From the NCBI GenBank assembly GCA_022822085.1, contig JAJECK010000091.1, positions 1-64,000 of the forward strand: 64,000 nt of DNA. Reading direction: 5' to 3'. The DNA comes from Candidatus Poribacteria bacterium. GTDB lineage: Bacteria; Poribacteria; WGA-4E; WGA-3G. Both the position numbers and the translations under genes were made by a program. Positions 27,378 through 36,783 of the stretch are shown one piece after another. The notes under the pieces were generated by a model. The model was given only the letters and a program-made list of their open reading frames with translations, was not told the origin of the DNA and searched no databases. Every line of letters begins with the position of its first letter. The first letter of the stretch is position 1.

Positions 27378-27390
27378 CTTATGTATAGAC

Positions 27391-30387
27391 TTAAAAAGTT
27401 TGTGTTAACCGAGCCATCGCTAAACGGCCTATTTCTGGCGTACCTACAAACTGCTGATGCTTATGATCCAGCAGATTTTGGACTGTTAACGACAGCCGAG
27501 GTTTTGGACCGAGTGGAATAGCATAACCTGCATTTAAATCTAATGTATAATACGATTCCACTTCACCGACATACACACCTGATCGGACAGGAAACCCTTG
27601 AACATAACGTGCACGGAGACCAACACCTAACCCAAGGTTCTGGTTGGTATATTGAATATTTGCCCCGAACTTATTCTTAGGTGCATTCAGTGCAATATCC
27701 CCAATTCCATCAACATTCTCGAATAGATCTTTACTAACAAAAGAATAGTTTGCTCCCACACTCCAGCTCAGATTGAAGAAAAAGGTGAAGTTCAGGTCTA
27801 ATCCGTTGAGTGAAATGTCGCCATAGTTGCGATAGGTAAGCATCACGGCATTAGGATCTGCAGCCTGTTCAGGAGTCACTGTTCCATACGGAATAGAAGC
27901 GAAAGTAGTTATTATTTCATCCACAGGAGAACCGTTTTCGTTTCCACCATTCTCTTTCTTATCAAACTCCTGCAATGCAGTATTCAGAGATGCATTCTTC
28001 GGATCAGCCAACGCTTCTGTGAGTTGTTTTCCTAAGGTTTCATGATATGACGCTGCATCCAGAAATACATTGGGGGTTTCAACGAACAACGGTCCAATGA
28101 AATTGTTGATTCTTGAGTGATACACATCAGCAGAAAAAGCCAATTTGTTGAGTAGAATCCCTTTATAACCGACCTCATAAGTTTGGGTAATTGTTGGTTT
28201 GAGTGGGTCAACATTATTTACATCTTCAACATCAACAAATGACTTTGTTTCTGGATCAAAGGAACGTAACACATTTGTTAATCCAGCGACCTGTTCTGGA
28301 ATGGTACTGGCTAAACCTGTTGTTAGGTCAGTCACCATCGTTTCTGCAAGTGCTGCAACAAGCGTGGGTGGAAGTGATTCAAATAACTGCGCAACTAATT
28401 CTGGGAGTTGTTCAACTGGTATAGCACTTATTGCACCGGGTTGTTGGAATGTAGCTGGTAACAATTGCACTACTTCTGGTGGTAGATTTGACACAAGTGC
28501 TTGTATCTCCTCAGGTGACTGTGCCCCAATAATCGATGGAAGTTCCTCAGGAGTGAATTTTGCCCTTAATCCACTTTCAAATTTACCCAGAATTGCTCCA
28601 CGGCCAACATTCCACATGACATTTGTATACATCGGATCGTCAAGAGGAATATATTCTCCATCTTCAATTTTTGCTAAGGGAGAGAATGGTGAACGAAACA
28701 GTGGTTGACCGTTCTCATCTCTCCTGAAAGTGAATCCACTTTCCGAAGGGACACCTTGTGCTTTAATGTCAATATTTGGACTGAAACCTAATGCAGGTTC
28801 AAAGTCAGCACCTAACATAAATGCATCTGGGGCAGACAGAATATCAAGAAACAGGTTTGAGGTTCCTGGTGTATTAAATGCTCGGTTATATGTCAACCTA
28901 AAGTTATGGTCGTCGGTAGGTTGGAATGAAAGTGCGGCCCTTGGTGAAAGGACGACATTACTGAGATGGTTATGTGTATCTGCCCGACCTGCTGCAAGAA
29001 ACTTAAGTTGAGGTAGGATGTTAGTTTCCGATTGAAGATAAACACCTATCTCATTAATGTTGTCACTATTTTCATTAACACCATTAATTGTGCCATCTGT
29101 ATCGGGCCGTGTAAGCAATACATCCAGTCCATAGGTAAATCGTTGCACATCACCGATGCCATAACTGTGTTGGATCTGTCCTACATATTGATTGGAATAA
29201 TCAATGGTTGGTAAACCACTACGTAGGACATAAGTGTCCCCCGCATCGCTCATATTCACAAAGATCTGTGCGAAAAGATCTTTGTAGATGAAACGCGTTT
29301 GACCGTATGTATAAAGCCATCCATTCGCTTGACCGGCACCGATTCCTGTCAACTCAATGCCAGAAGCTTGAGTGCCACCAATGGAAAGAATCGCAGTCGT
29401 ATCATCATTAGGACTATAATCAAATCGAAATTCCCCACGTGCATAAGCAGTATCATAAATCGGATCTACTTTGACATTCTCAACATCCTCTTTAGCGCGT
29501 CCTTCTATCCAATCATCTCCACGGGTATAATTTGCAGTCAATTTATATCCGATCATATCATTGATGACACCTGCATGTCTGATCGAACCTGTGAGTATGC
29601 GTCGTTCGCCTCCACCGATGCTTACAGTTGTTCCACGTGATGTAAATGGTGACCGTGTGAGGATATGCATGACACCGTTTGCACTATTTGGACCATACAA
29701 TGCAGCACCTGGTCCTGAAACAACTTCAATCTGTTCAATGTCCTCGCTAATGGTTGGGATCAGTGTATATGCATTTACACGTAGAGATGGCACACTCGCA
29801 ATTCTATTATCTACAAGTGATAGTAAGTTACCTGAAAATACATTGTTAAAACCACGAACAACAACATACGATGTTCCGATACCTGAAGTAACGACATCCA
29901 CTGCTCGGAGTGACTTTAAATGTTCAGTAACACTCATCGCAACACGGTCCTGTATCTGTGAATCATCAACAAGAGCAACCGAGGCAGGTGCTTCAAGCAC
30001 TTTCTCCTTACGACGAGATGCTGTTATGGACACCTTATCAAGTTCAATAAAATCTGAGGAAAGTGTCATAACCACAGATTTTGTTTCATCTTCAGTAACC
30101 TCAACACCTGTTGAAACATTATCGGTATAACCGTTTGCTGTAGCAGTTATTGTGTACACACCCGCTGCTAAATCTGTCAACTCAATTGTACCACTTTCAT
30201 TAGTCATACCTTTTGTTGAATCACCTGTTTGTGGTTTGACGGTAATTGATACATCTTTTAGCTGATTGCCGGTTTGTGCATCTGTCACTGTGATATTCAA
30301 TGTAGCTGCTTGTGTAGTTATTGTTGCAACACCTAAAATAACACATAAGACGAATACCGTTATACTAACTTTTATCAATCGTTTCAT
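27391..30387 (-). CDS. TonB-dependent outer-membrane receptor
   Basis: A 998-residue outer-membrane transporter. It has an N-terminal signal peptide (to about TTQA), a CarboxypepD_reg-like domain (TLNITVTDAQTGNQLKDVSI), a plug domain (VSITASRRKEKVLEAPASVA, EHLKSLRAVDVV, IEVVSGPGAALYGPNSANGV), and a beta-barrel ending in the aromatic MARLTQTF. Around residues 600-730 the barrel is interrupted by an unusual Leu/Pro-rich helical insertion (SNLPPEVVQLLPATFQQPG, VEQLPELVAQLFESLPPTL). AAGGAGAT precedes the ATG. The ligand is unknown, and no TonB/ExbB or lipoprotein partner is adjacent. Confidence 0.93.
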   Translation of the reverse strand: MKRLIKVSITVFVLCVILGVATITTQAATLNITVTDAQTGNQLKDVSITVKPQTGDSTKGMTNESGTIELTDLAAGVYTITATANGYTDNVSTGVEVTEDETKSVVMTLSSDFIELDKVSITASRRKEKVLEAPASVALVDDSQIQDRVAMSVTEHLKSLRAVDVVTSGIGTSYVVVRGFNNVFSGNLLSLVDNRIASVPSLRVNAYTLIPTISEDIEQIEVVSGPGAALYGPNSANGVMHILTRSPFTSRGTTVSIGGGERRILTGSIRHAGVINDMIGYKLTANYTRGDDWIEGRAKEDVENVKVDPIYDTAYARGEFRFDYSPNDDTTAILSIGGTQASGIELTGIGAGQANGWLYTYGQTRFIYKDLFAQIFVNMSDAGDTYVLRSGLPTIDYSNQYVGQIQHSYGIGDVQRFTYGLDVLLTRPDTDGTINGVNENSDNINEIGVYLQSETNILPQLKFLAAGRADTHNHLSNVVLSPRAALSFQPTDDHNFRLTYNRAFNTPGTSNLFLDILSAPDAFMLGADFEPALGFSPNIDIKAQGVPSESGFTFRRDENGQPLFRSPFSPLAKIEDGEYIPLDDPMYTNVMWNVGRGAILGKFESGLRAKFTPEELPSIIGAQSPEEIQALVSNLPPEVVQLLPATFQQPGAISAIPVEQLPELVAQLFESLPPTLVAALAETMVTDLTTGLASTIPEQVAGLTNVLRSFDPETKSFVDVEDVNNVDPLKPTITQTYEVGYKGILLNKLAFSADVYHSRINNFIGPLFVETPNVFLDAASYHETLGKQLTEALADPKNASLNTALQEFDKKENGGNENGSPVDEIITTFASIPYGTVTPEQAADPNAVMLTYRNYGDISLNGLDLNFTFFFNLSWSVGANYSFVSKDLFENVDGIGDIALNAPKNKFGANIQYTNQNLGLGVGLRARYVQGFPVRSGVYVGEVESYYTLDLNAGYAIPLGPKPRLSLTVQNLLDHKHQQFVGTPEIGRLAMARLTQTF

Positions 30388-30506
30388 AAGATTATCTCCT
30401 TCATTGAGTAATATTGAGGGTTGCCATCTGATTAGTAAAAAGACATGTACGAATATTGAGTTAACAAAGTAATATAAATCACTTGTCCGAATTCACACTC
30501 CAAACA

Positions 30507-30534
30507 ATTATATTATGATGCAATAGTATTGCAA
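30507..30534 (-). promoter_or_regulatory. Promoter of the TonB receptor gene
   Basis: On the minus strand TTGCAA (30534-30529) and TATAAT (30512-30507) are separated by 16 bases, about 120 bases upstream of the start codon. The consensus -10 makes this a good sigma-70-type candidate. Confidence 0.5.
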
Positions 30535-30620
30535 ATCTGTATAGAAAAATCAAACTATTTTCTTTTCTCAGAAAACAGAAACAGTACATCAACTTACATA
30601 ATTCCTTCCCAATACCACAA

Positions 30621-31571
30621 TCATAAGAATTGGATAATATCCGAATCGGTTGGCAATGCAGGAATTACGCCAACTTTTTGAGTTGCCAATGCTCCTGCAG
30701 CATTGGCATACAGCATAATGTCATCAAGATCATTATTTGTTAATGCAGATAATTCAGTCTGTCCGATTAGTTTGGAAAGCATGGCAGCAACGAAAGCATC
30801 CCCCGCCCCAAGTGTATCCACAACTTCAACGGCATATCCATCAACATATCCATCAACTTTACCGTTTGTGTAATAGCACCCCTGTTCTCCTAAAGTAACA
30901 ATAAGTAACTCTACACCAAGTCCCAGTATACGTTTAATACCAGTTTCTAATTCAGTATCACCTGTTATAAATTCCCACTCCTCCTCAGAAATCTTGACAA
31001 CATTGGCGGACGGCATTACTTCCCATATCCAATGCTTTGCATCGTTAGCATTGTCCCATAACATTAGTCGTAAATTTGGATCATAAGAGATGAATGCACC
31101 TGCATCTTTTGCAATCTGTATTGACTTAAGTGTTGCTTCGCGTGTTGGAGAATGGCTAAGACTGACCGACCCATAGTGAAACAGGTCTGCAGATTTTATG
31201 TAATCTGCATCTATCTCATCAGGTGAGAGTTGTATGTCTGCACCTGGATGTCTATAGAAAGTAATATCTTTCATGCCATCAGATCGAGTAGCAACGAAGG
31301 CTAATGTTGTTCGTGAAGTCTCTCCTGCAATGAGGTATGTGGTATCAACTCGGTTTTGTTGTAGTGTTTCAAACAGGAAATCACCAAAAGGATCAGCACC
31401 AACTTTACCGATGAAACCTGTTTCTATACCGAGTTTGGCTAACCCAACAGCAACATTAGCAGGAGCACCTCCTGGAGCCTTGACAAATCCTGGTGCTTCA
31501 GCAAGTGTTACATCAGGTGTTGTGGATACGAAATCAATCAGAAGTTCACCGATACATAACGCTTTTGGCAT
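30621..31571 (-). CDS. PfkB-family sugar kinase (fructokinase-like)
   Basis: A ribokinase-fold carbohydrate kinase of 316 residues. It has the N-terminal CIGELLIDF and GGAPANVAVGLAKLG signatures, the middle GKVGADPFG, and the PfkB C-terminal signature DTLGAGDAFVAAML with the catalytic Asp. Length and motifs fit fructokinase or 2-keto-3-deoxygluconate kinase; substrate cannot be read from sequence. GAGG precedes the ATG. Downstream of the WD40 lipoprotein gene on the same strand. Confidence 0.88.
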   Translation of the reverse strand: MPKALCIGELLIDFVSTTPDVTLAEAPGFVKAPGGAPANVAVGLAKLGIETGFIGKVGADPFGDFLFETLQQNRVDTTYLIAGETSRTTLAFVATRSDGMKDITFYRHPGADIQLSPDEIDADYIKSADLFHYGSVSLSHSPTREATLKSIQIAKDAGAFISYDPNLRLMLWDNANDAKHWIWEVMPSANVVKISEEEWEFITGDTELETGIKRILGLGVELLIVTLGEQGCYYTNGKVDGYVDGYAVEVVDTLGAGDAFVAAMLSKLIGQTELSALTNNDLDDIMLYANAAGALATQKVGVIPALPTDSDIIQFL

Positions 31572-31657
31572 ACAGATTTATTCCTCTATCATGTAATCAT
31601 AAGATTTGTGTAAATTGGATGTTTGCTTACCTTGCCGACACTCTTTTCTTTAGTAAT

Positions 31658-33178
31658 TTACCTCTGTGGAACATCCCATAAAAGCACTGTCCCATCCCCA
31701 CTGGCACTCGCTATTGTGCGGCCATCCGGACTGAAGGAGACTTCATTGACGATAGAACCGTGTCCAGAGAAACTCACTAATGGATCCCAGCCAGACACAT
31801 TCCACACAGTCACTGTCCTGTCATTATTGGCACTGGCGATTGTCTGACCATCTGGAGATAAACGGACACTTAAGACCTTGTTATCATGCCCTTTGAGAGT
31901 TCTTAAAAGTTTGCGTGTATTTACATCCCAAAGATGAACTTTCCTATCCTCACTATCACTTGCGAGTATTTTTCTACCTGGTGAGAAATGGACGCTTTTG
32001 TCTCTGGATGCGTGTCGATCAAAGAGGGTTAGCAGTCTACCAGTGGTAGCATCCCACAAACGCGCCCTTCCCTCGTCGCTGGCAGTTGCGATTTTTAGAC
32101 CATCACGTGAAAAATCAACGCTGTGAATCCGAGTTGAATATCCTTTGAGTTTCTTAAGAAGTTTACCGGAGACAGAGTCCCAAAAATAGATTTCTTCTTT
32201 GTTAGCACTTACTATTGTTACCCCATCCGGTGAAAAACATATTCCTTGTCCTTCAAGAAAAATATCGTCGTCAAGTGTTCTAAGGAATTCACCAGAAGTA
32301 ACATCCCACAAGAGTACCCGACCACCATAAGATTGACTTGCGAGGGTTTTACCATCTTGAGAAAAACGAACGCTCTCGACCCAGGTGGTATGTTCTGATA
32401 ATGTCTTTATGTTTTCTCCTGTGGTCGTATCCCATAGACGTACAGTCTCATCGTTGCTGCAACTTGCCAGTATTTTACCATCTGGTGAGAAATCAATACT
32501 GTTAACATCGCTATCATGCCCTTTGAGCGGGTTTAAAGTCTCTCCTGTACGCACATTCCATAAATTGATTGTGCCACCTTTTGTTGCAGTGGCAAGCATG
32601 TGGCCGTCTGGCGAAAACCTAATACTCATAATACCTTTCATGTGTCTTGTGGTTCCTTTTAGATGGTCGCCAGTGGCAGTACGCCACAAGTGCATGTGCC
32701 CATCAAGACCGCCAGTAGCAAGTATCGTTCCATCAGGTGAGAAACTGATAGTAGTCACCATTAATCTATGTTCATTCAAAGTATATAAAAGTTCGCCAGT
32801 AGTAGTATTCCATATATGAACTGAACCATTATGAAAACCAGTTGCGGCTCTCGTGCCATCCTGCGAAATGCTCCCGCTATAAACATAATCAGAATTTTCT
32901 GTCAGCAGGGACAATTCTTGTAAAGTCACGGCATCATAGAGCCAGACCCCGATAGAACAAAAAACCGCGAGTCGAGAGCCATCCGCTGAATACTCAATTC
33001 CTTGTATCGTCCCTTTACCAAGACGTGCTTTTGCACCCTCAGGCAATCTGAACTGGGTAACTGGGTCATAATTGGCTTCTACTGGTTTTGGAAGACGCTG
33101 ATTCTGTTGGCAAGCAGTGATGCCAACAAGAATTAGAAAAGTGAGAAATAAGACGATTCTGCTCTTGAGTATAAACAT
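31658..33178 (-). CDS. WD40-repeat lipoprotein
   Basis: A 506-residue surface or periplasmic beta-propeller. The lipoprotein signal ends in GITAC. After ~40 residues about ten WD40 repeats follow, recognisable by recurring SFSPDGxxLATGGxDGxxxLW and GHxxxVxSVxFSPDG blocks. The segment just after the signal (RLPEGAKARLGKG) closely matches the start of the larger WD40 protein at 41.3 kb (KLPEGAKVRLSKG), so the two are paralogues. Function unknown; a protein-interaction scaffold is likely. Confidence 0.88.
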   Translation of the reverse strand: MFILKSRIVLFLTFLILVGITACQQNQRLPKPVEANYDPVTQFRLPEGAKARLGKGTIQGIEYSADGSRLAVFCSIGVWLYDAVTLQELSLLTENSDYVYSGSISQDGTRAATGFHNGSVHIWNTTTGELLYTLNEHRLMVTTISFSPDGTILATGGLDGHMHLWRTATGDHLKGTTRHMKGIMSIRFSPDGHMLATATKGGTINLWNVRTGETLNPLKGHDSDVNSIDFSPDGKILASCSNDETVRLWDTTTGENIKTLSEHTTWVESVRFSQDGKTLASQSYGGRVLLWDVTSGEFLRTLDDDIFLEGQGICFSPDGVTIVSANKEEIYFWDSVSGKLLKKLKGYSTRIHSVDFSRDGLKIATASDEGRARLWDATTGRLLTLFDRHASRDKSVHFSPGRKILASDSEDRKVHLWDVNTRKLLRTLKGHDNKVLSVRLSPDGQTIASANNDRTVTVWNVSGWDPLVSFSGHGSIVNEVSFSPDGRTIASASGDGTVLLWDVPQR

Positions 33179-33203
33179 GGAGTAACTCTATTTGAAGAAA
33201 AAC

Positions 33204-34286
33204 CTAAAATGTAGTTCGCAAAGTATGTGCTTGTCCTGTTTGTGCGGATCGATATCCCGCATCAAAAATCTCTATAACATGTCGGGCATGCTCAGCAGTC
33301 ACGATAGTCGATTTGTCCTCACGAATCCAGTCAACAAGCTGCATGATGTCTTCGTATACGTGTGCTTCCTGTATATTCCGATGCGGCCCGACAACATGTG
33401 GTAGTTCTCTTTTCGGTGCATCAATCGGGTTACCGTTGATGGTGCTACCTTCGATTGAACCTGCTGTCCCATTTATTGCCAATCCCCCTCTGATTGCATG
33501 TCCTGCAGCTGCACCGTAGATGAAACCGAAGAACGCTTCTCCGAAGTCAAGCAATATAAAGGTGTTATCGTCCATGTCGCACGGTAGCATTTCACCACGG
33601 AATTCGCGTTCTTTTAAACGCACTCCAGAGAAAGCTGTCACCCTCTTGACAGGTCCGAGGATACCTGTCATCGTATGCAATCCATAAACGGTCATATCGT
33701 ATAGAGGACCACCACCCGGTTTACGGAAATACCAAGCAGGGTTAATATTAGAAAGGACATCGTCACCTTGTCGGACAGCTTCACTTTCGTGGTATCTACC
33801 AAAGGAGGAACCTGTGGCAGCCCATGTTAACGTGCCGATTGCCCCATCCGCAATTAGTCGCTTGATCTCTTGATGAATAGGTCGTAACATCTGTCCCGGG
33901 GATGCAACTAATTTAACTCCTTTGCTTGCAGCGGATTCAATCAGGTCATCTGCCTCATCAACGGTGGTTGTCATGGTTTTGTTAAAATGCGCATGAAGTC
34001 CGTGTTCTATTGCAAGCTTGCCTTGCTCATAATGGAGCCCAATCGGTGATGCAATTGATACTGCGTCTACATGTCCATCAGCTAATAGGTCTGCAAAAGT
34101 TTGGTATGCATGAGGGACATTGAATTTCTCAGCAGCTGCTTGTGCTCTGCCGGGAACAGGATCACAGACTGCGGTAACCTTTAGCCTATCCTGGACATCA
34201 TCTTGCGTGAGATGAGGTAGAATTCCTCTGACAGATATACTACCAACACCGATGACACCGATACGCACTATATTGTTAGTTGCCAA
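33204..34286 (-). CDS. Gfo/Idh/MocA-family oxidoreductase
   Basis: A NAD(P)-dependent sugar or inositol-type dehydrogenase of 360 residues. The Rossmann motif IGVIGVGSISVRGILPHL lies near the N terminus; AVCDPVPGRAQAAAEKF and VDAVSIASPIGLHYEQGKLA follow, with FNKTMTTT in the position of the catalytic EKP-like motif. TTG 34286 is taken as start because GGAGGG lies six bases upstream; an ATG at 34322 would add 12 atypical residues. It overlaps the end of the upstream epimerase gene by 11 bases, so the two are probably co-translated and may act on one sugar. Confidence 0.88.
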   Translation of the reverse strand: MATNNIVRIGVIGVGSISVRGILPHLTQDDVQDRLKVTAVCDPVPGRAQAAAEKFNVPHAYQTFADLLADGHVDAVSIASPIGLHYEQGKLAIEHGLHAHFNKTMTTTVDEADDLIESAASKGVKLVASPGQMLRPIHQEIKRLIADGAIGTLTWAATGSSFGRYHESEAVRQGDDVLSNINPAWYFRKPGGGPLYDMTVYGLHTMTGILGPVKRVTAFSGVRLKEREFRGEMLPCDMDDNTFILLDFGEAFFGFIYGAAAGHAIRGGLAINGTAGSIEGSTINGNPIDAPKRELPHVVGPHRNIQEAHVYEDIMQLVDWIREDKSTIVTAEHARHVIEIFDAGYRSAQTGQAHTLRTTF

Positions 34287-35172
34287 GATATTCCCTCCAC
34301 GACGTTTTATGCTGCCATCCAACAGCGGTTTTAAGTTTATCGCAATTGAAAAACGATTGATGTCCTTCTAACGATTTGACTTTTGGGAGAAATTCCGGTT
34401 TGAACCGTTCAACAAGTTCAAGTGATGGCTCTAAAGCAACTGTATCATCTGCATTGAGAAAATAGACATCATGTGGTGGCAGTTCATCTGCTTTTTCCAT
34501 AATCATGCGATGTGCACTTGCAACATCTTCACTCCCCACCCAACACCAGAGCCATGGTGTCCAGCCATTTGTAGGTTTTGCATTTGCCGCTATCTGCTTT
34601 CTACGTTCTTCTGGAGTGATTCCAGACGGACGGGTCACATAGGTTCTGATACCGTAAGCACGTGTGTAGCTTGCAAGTAAATCTTCACCGCAACGTTTGG
34701 AGAAACTATATGAATCTTCCGGATAGCAGGGATGTTCTTCATCTATTGGTAAATAGTCTATTGGAATGTGGGTTTTGCTTATACGGAAACCGTGTCCTAA
34801 CGCGCAGTTGCTACCGGACATCACGACAGTCTGGACATCTGCTCCAATTGCAGCTTGTAGTAAGTAGTATGTACCGAGCATATTTGTTTTGAACGTGGCA
34901 TCAAATTCTATCCCTTGTTCTTCTGCACGTGCGCGTAATTCAGGGTGGTCAACAGGATTGGGTTGTGCACCAAGGTGTTGAATAGCATCCACACCTTCAA
35001 CAGCACGTTGACAGTCTTCAAATTTGTTCAAATCACCTTGAACAAAGGGTATATTAGAAAATTCATCTGAGGGTGGTCTGCGTGACATGAGTACAAGTGA
35101 GTATCGTTCTGCTAAATCACGGATTACATACGGACCGAGTCGACCACTTGCACCTGTAATTAAGACTTTCAT
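34276..35172 (-). CDS. NAD-dependent epimerase/dehydratase (extended SDR)
   Basis: A 298-residue nucleotide-sugar-type short-chain dehydrogenase. N-terminal VLITGASGRLGPYVIRDLA carries GxxGxxG, and the catalytic YSFSKRCGED supplies YxxxK. VMSGSNCALG occupies the usual Ser/Thr position. A clear promoter lies 46 bases upstream. It heads an operon with the Gfo/Idh gene. Substrate unknown. Confidence 0.9.
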   Translation of the reverse strand: MKVLITGASGRLGPYVIRDLAERYSLVLMSRRPPSDEFSNIPFVQGDLNKFEDCQRAVEGVDAIQHLGAQPNPVDHPELRARAEEQGIEFDATFKTNMLGTYYLLQAAIGADVQTVVMSGSNCALGHGFRISKTHIPIDYLPIDEEHPCYPEDSYSFSKRCGEDLLASYTRAYGIRTYVTRPSGITPEERRKQIAANAKPTNGWTPWLWCWVGSEDVASAHRMIMEKADELPPHDVYFLNADDTVALEPSLELVERFKPEFLPKVKSLEGHQSFFNCDKLKTAVGWQHKTSWREYLGN

Positions 35173-35217
35173 GAAATACCTTTCTTAACTAACAATTTTT
35201 ATGTAAATTTGAATGGT

Positions 35218-35245
35218 ATTATAGCAAGAGTGCAATTTTTGTCAA
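35218..35245 (-). promoter_or_regulatory. Promoter of the epimerase-oxidoreductase operon
   Basis: On the minus strand TTGACA (35245-35240) and TATAAT (35223-35218) match consensus exactly with a 16-base spacer, 46 bases upstream of the epimerase start codon. Confidence 0.75.
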
Positions 35246-35291
35246 GTTTATGCGCTAACAGTCCGTATCTTTTGAGTGATATTGCAAACCA

Positions 35292-35945
35292 TTAAACTGA
35301 CCGTTCAATGGACCAATGCCTGTCAGTGCTTTGAACTACTATCGTACCTGGCATATCCATCTTTGATAGCATCTGGTTGACTTCAGCAATGGTGAATGCA
35401 GCAAGGAAGGAGTCGTAATATAGTTTCTGTTGATAAGGGGTGTCATCAGCTGCATAGCGGTCAACGAAACCTTGCGCATCTGCTGGTGTTTCAGGTCGGA
35501 TAAGATCGCGAATTAACACGACACCGTTGGGTTTCACAACTCTCCCCATTTCTTGAAGTGCTTTCTCTGCATCATGGATATGATGTACGATGCTATTTGA
35601 TATAAGTCCATCAAAGGAGTTATCAGGATAGGGGAGCGTTTTTGCATCAATGAATTCAAGTGTAATACGATTCGTTAGATTGGCATCTTCAACGTGTCGT
35701 TTTGCAATCTTTAACATCTCTTTTGACAGATCAATAGCTGTTATTTGGATATTAGGACATTGTTTGGTAAGAAGGATGGGAATCTGTGCTGGACCTGTGC
35801 CGACATCAAGATAATGTCCAGTGTTAGCCCCGAGTTCAATAACTCGAAGGACGAATGCTTCGTCTACCTCACCGTGCTCCATTGCATCGTATTCTTCTGC
35901 GGCTTCCACTGTGTCCATTACTTCTTGTTCGACAATTCGTTTCAT
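35292..35945 (-). CDS. Class I SAM-dependent methyltransferase
   Basis: A 217-residue methyltransferase. SAM-binding motif I is YLDVGTGPAQIPILL, an acidic loop is ITAIDLSKEMLKIAK, and motif IV is FDGLISNSIVHHIHD, resembling the Methyltransf_11/UbiE group. The start lies 77 bases inside the upstream aldo/keto-like gene in another frame, an unusually long overlap. Substrate unknown. Confidence 0.85.
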   Translation of the reverse strand: MKRIVEQEVMDTVEAAEEYDAMEHGEVDEAFVLRVIELGANTGHYLDVGTGPAQIPILLTKQCPNIQITAIDLSKEMLKIAKRHVEDANLTNRITLEFIDAKTLPYPDNSFDGLISNSIVHHIHDAEKALQEMGRVVKPNGVVLIRDLIRPETPADAQGFVDRYAADDTPYQQKLYYDSFLAAFTIAEVNQMLSKMDMPGTIVVQSTDRHWSIERSV

Positions 35946-36726
35946 TCTCTGTTTTCCTAATGATTTCTGCGACTGTCTGCGCGTTCTGTTCTATCTGATC
36001 GGCTTGATATCGGGTATACATCCCAACTGCCATTGCATCAATTGGTTTAATATTCTCAAGTGCAAATCGAAATGCATCATTCGGTTCGTTTCTACCTGCT
36101 GCCAACACTTTTATGGCAATAATAGGGGTTGGTATGGATTGAATTGCAGATACCGCAATATCACGGTCAGCAGATAGATACATCTCTCTATGTCGTGTAT
36201 GATTATATAACGCACAAACATAAAAGTCAACATCAAAGCCTTCTGAGTAGCAATGCTTTAGGACATGTGGTTCATGTGTTCCGATACCGACTGCACAACC
36301 GAGGTCACGAATACGTTTGATGTTTTTTTTCAATGTGTTGAGTTTTCCTTCGGTGAACAACATATCTGTTGTACCACCGTGATGATAGATAGCAATCGGA
36401 TTATAACGTGCAATTATTTGTAGATAGTCGTTTAAGTCACTATATTCAGTATGTTTTGGAGTTTGTGCTATCCACTGAATCTTTCCACCTGTGTTCCAAT
36501 ATTCATTGAGTGTACGCATTATATGTTTATCTGCACGGGCAAGCACAGTGTTGATGCCATTCTGTTCTGCCTGGGCAAGGTCAGACATTATTTGGTTAGT
36601 GGTATAGTAATCTTCCATTGCTTTTGAAGCATCAGGAGACTGATGTGAAATGCCACTATATGGGTTTCCACCTATAATGAGACGCGTTATATTATATGAT
36701 GCGATGGAAATTGTTGGAATCTTCAC
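35869..36726 (-). CDS. Predicted TIM-barrel protein (aldo/keto-reductase-like)
   Basis: A 285-residue protein beginning IPTISIASYNITRLIIGGNP, with downstream strands such as GINTVLARADKH, IQWIAQTP, NPIAIYHHGG, GCAVGIGTHEPHVL, VDFYVCALYN, and IKVLAAGR. This regular strand-helix layout suggests a TIM barrel of the aldo/keto-reductase-related type common in sugar-degrading bacteria, but the catalytic Asp-Tyr-Lys-His tetrad is not clear. The last ~25 residues (ENETNCRTRSNGHSGSRRR) are basic and unlike the rest, and overlap the methyltransferase start, which hints that the true end may be earlier. Confidence 0.65.
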   Translation of the reverse strand: MKIPTISIASYNITRLIIGGNPYSGISHQSPDASKAMEDYYTTNQIMSDLAQAEQNGINTVLARADKHIMRTLNEYWNTGGKIQWIAQTPKHTEYSDLNDYLQIIARYNPIAIYHHGGTTDMLFTEGKLNTLKKNIKRIRDLGCAVGIGTHEPHVLKHCYSEGFDVDFYVCALYNHTRHREMYLSADRDIAVSAIQSIPTPIIAIKVLAAGRNEPNDAFRFALENIKPIDAMAVGMYTRYQADQIEQNAQTVAEIIRKTENETNCRTRSNGHSGSRRRIRCNGAR

Positions 36727-36783
36727 AGCATATCTTCCTTTGGTTCGGACAGCACGTATAGCTTACCTAATACCTTGATTTGT

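Larger units (their letters stand above)
26394..27390. other. Mosaic intergenic region of repeats and gene fragments
   Basis: Nearly 1 kb without an intact large gene. In order: a nested inverted-repeat block (26559-26700), a MITE-like single terminal repeat GAGGGACGTGCATAA near 26716, a 24-codon frame with a strong ribosome site (26794-26868), a 21-base sequence shared with the IS flank (26855-26875), tandem palindromic repeats (26886-26996), a LamG-like gene remnant (27111-27266) and the TonB gene terminator (27329-27377). It looks like an insertion hot spot. Confidence 0.6.

Noticed and set aside
28199-30130. Two plus-strand ORFs (169 and 189 codons) within the TonB receptor region
   Set aside because: They are antisense to a well-supported receptor with signal, plug and barrel. 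Their Ser/Thr-rich composition is typical of antisense shadows.
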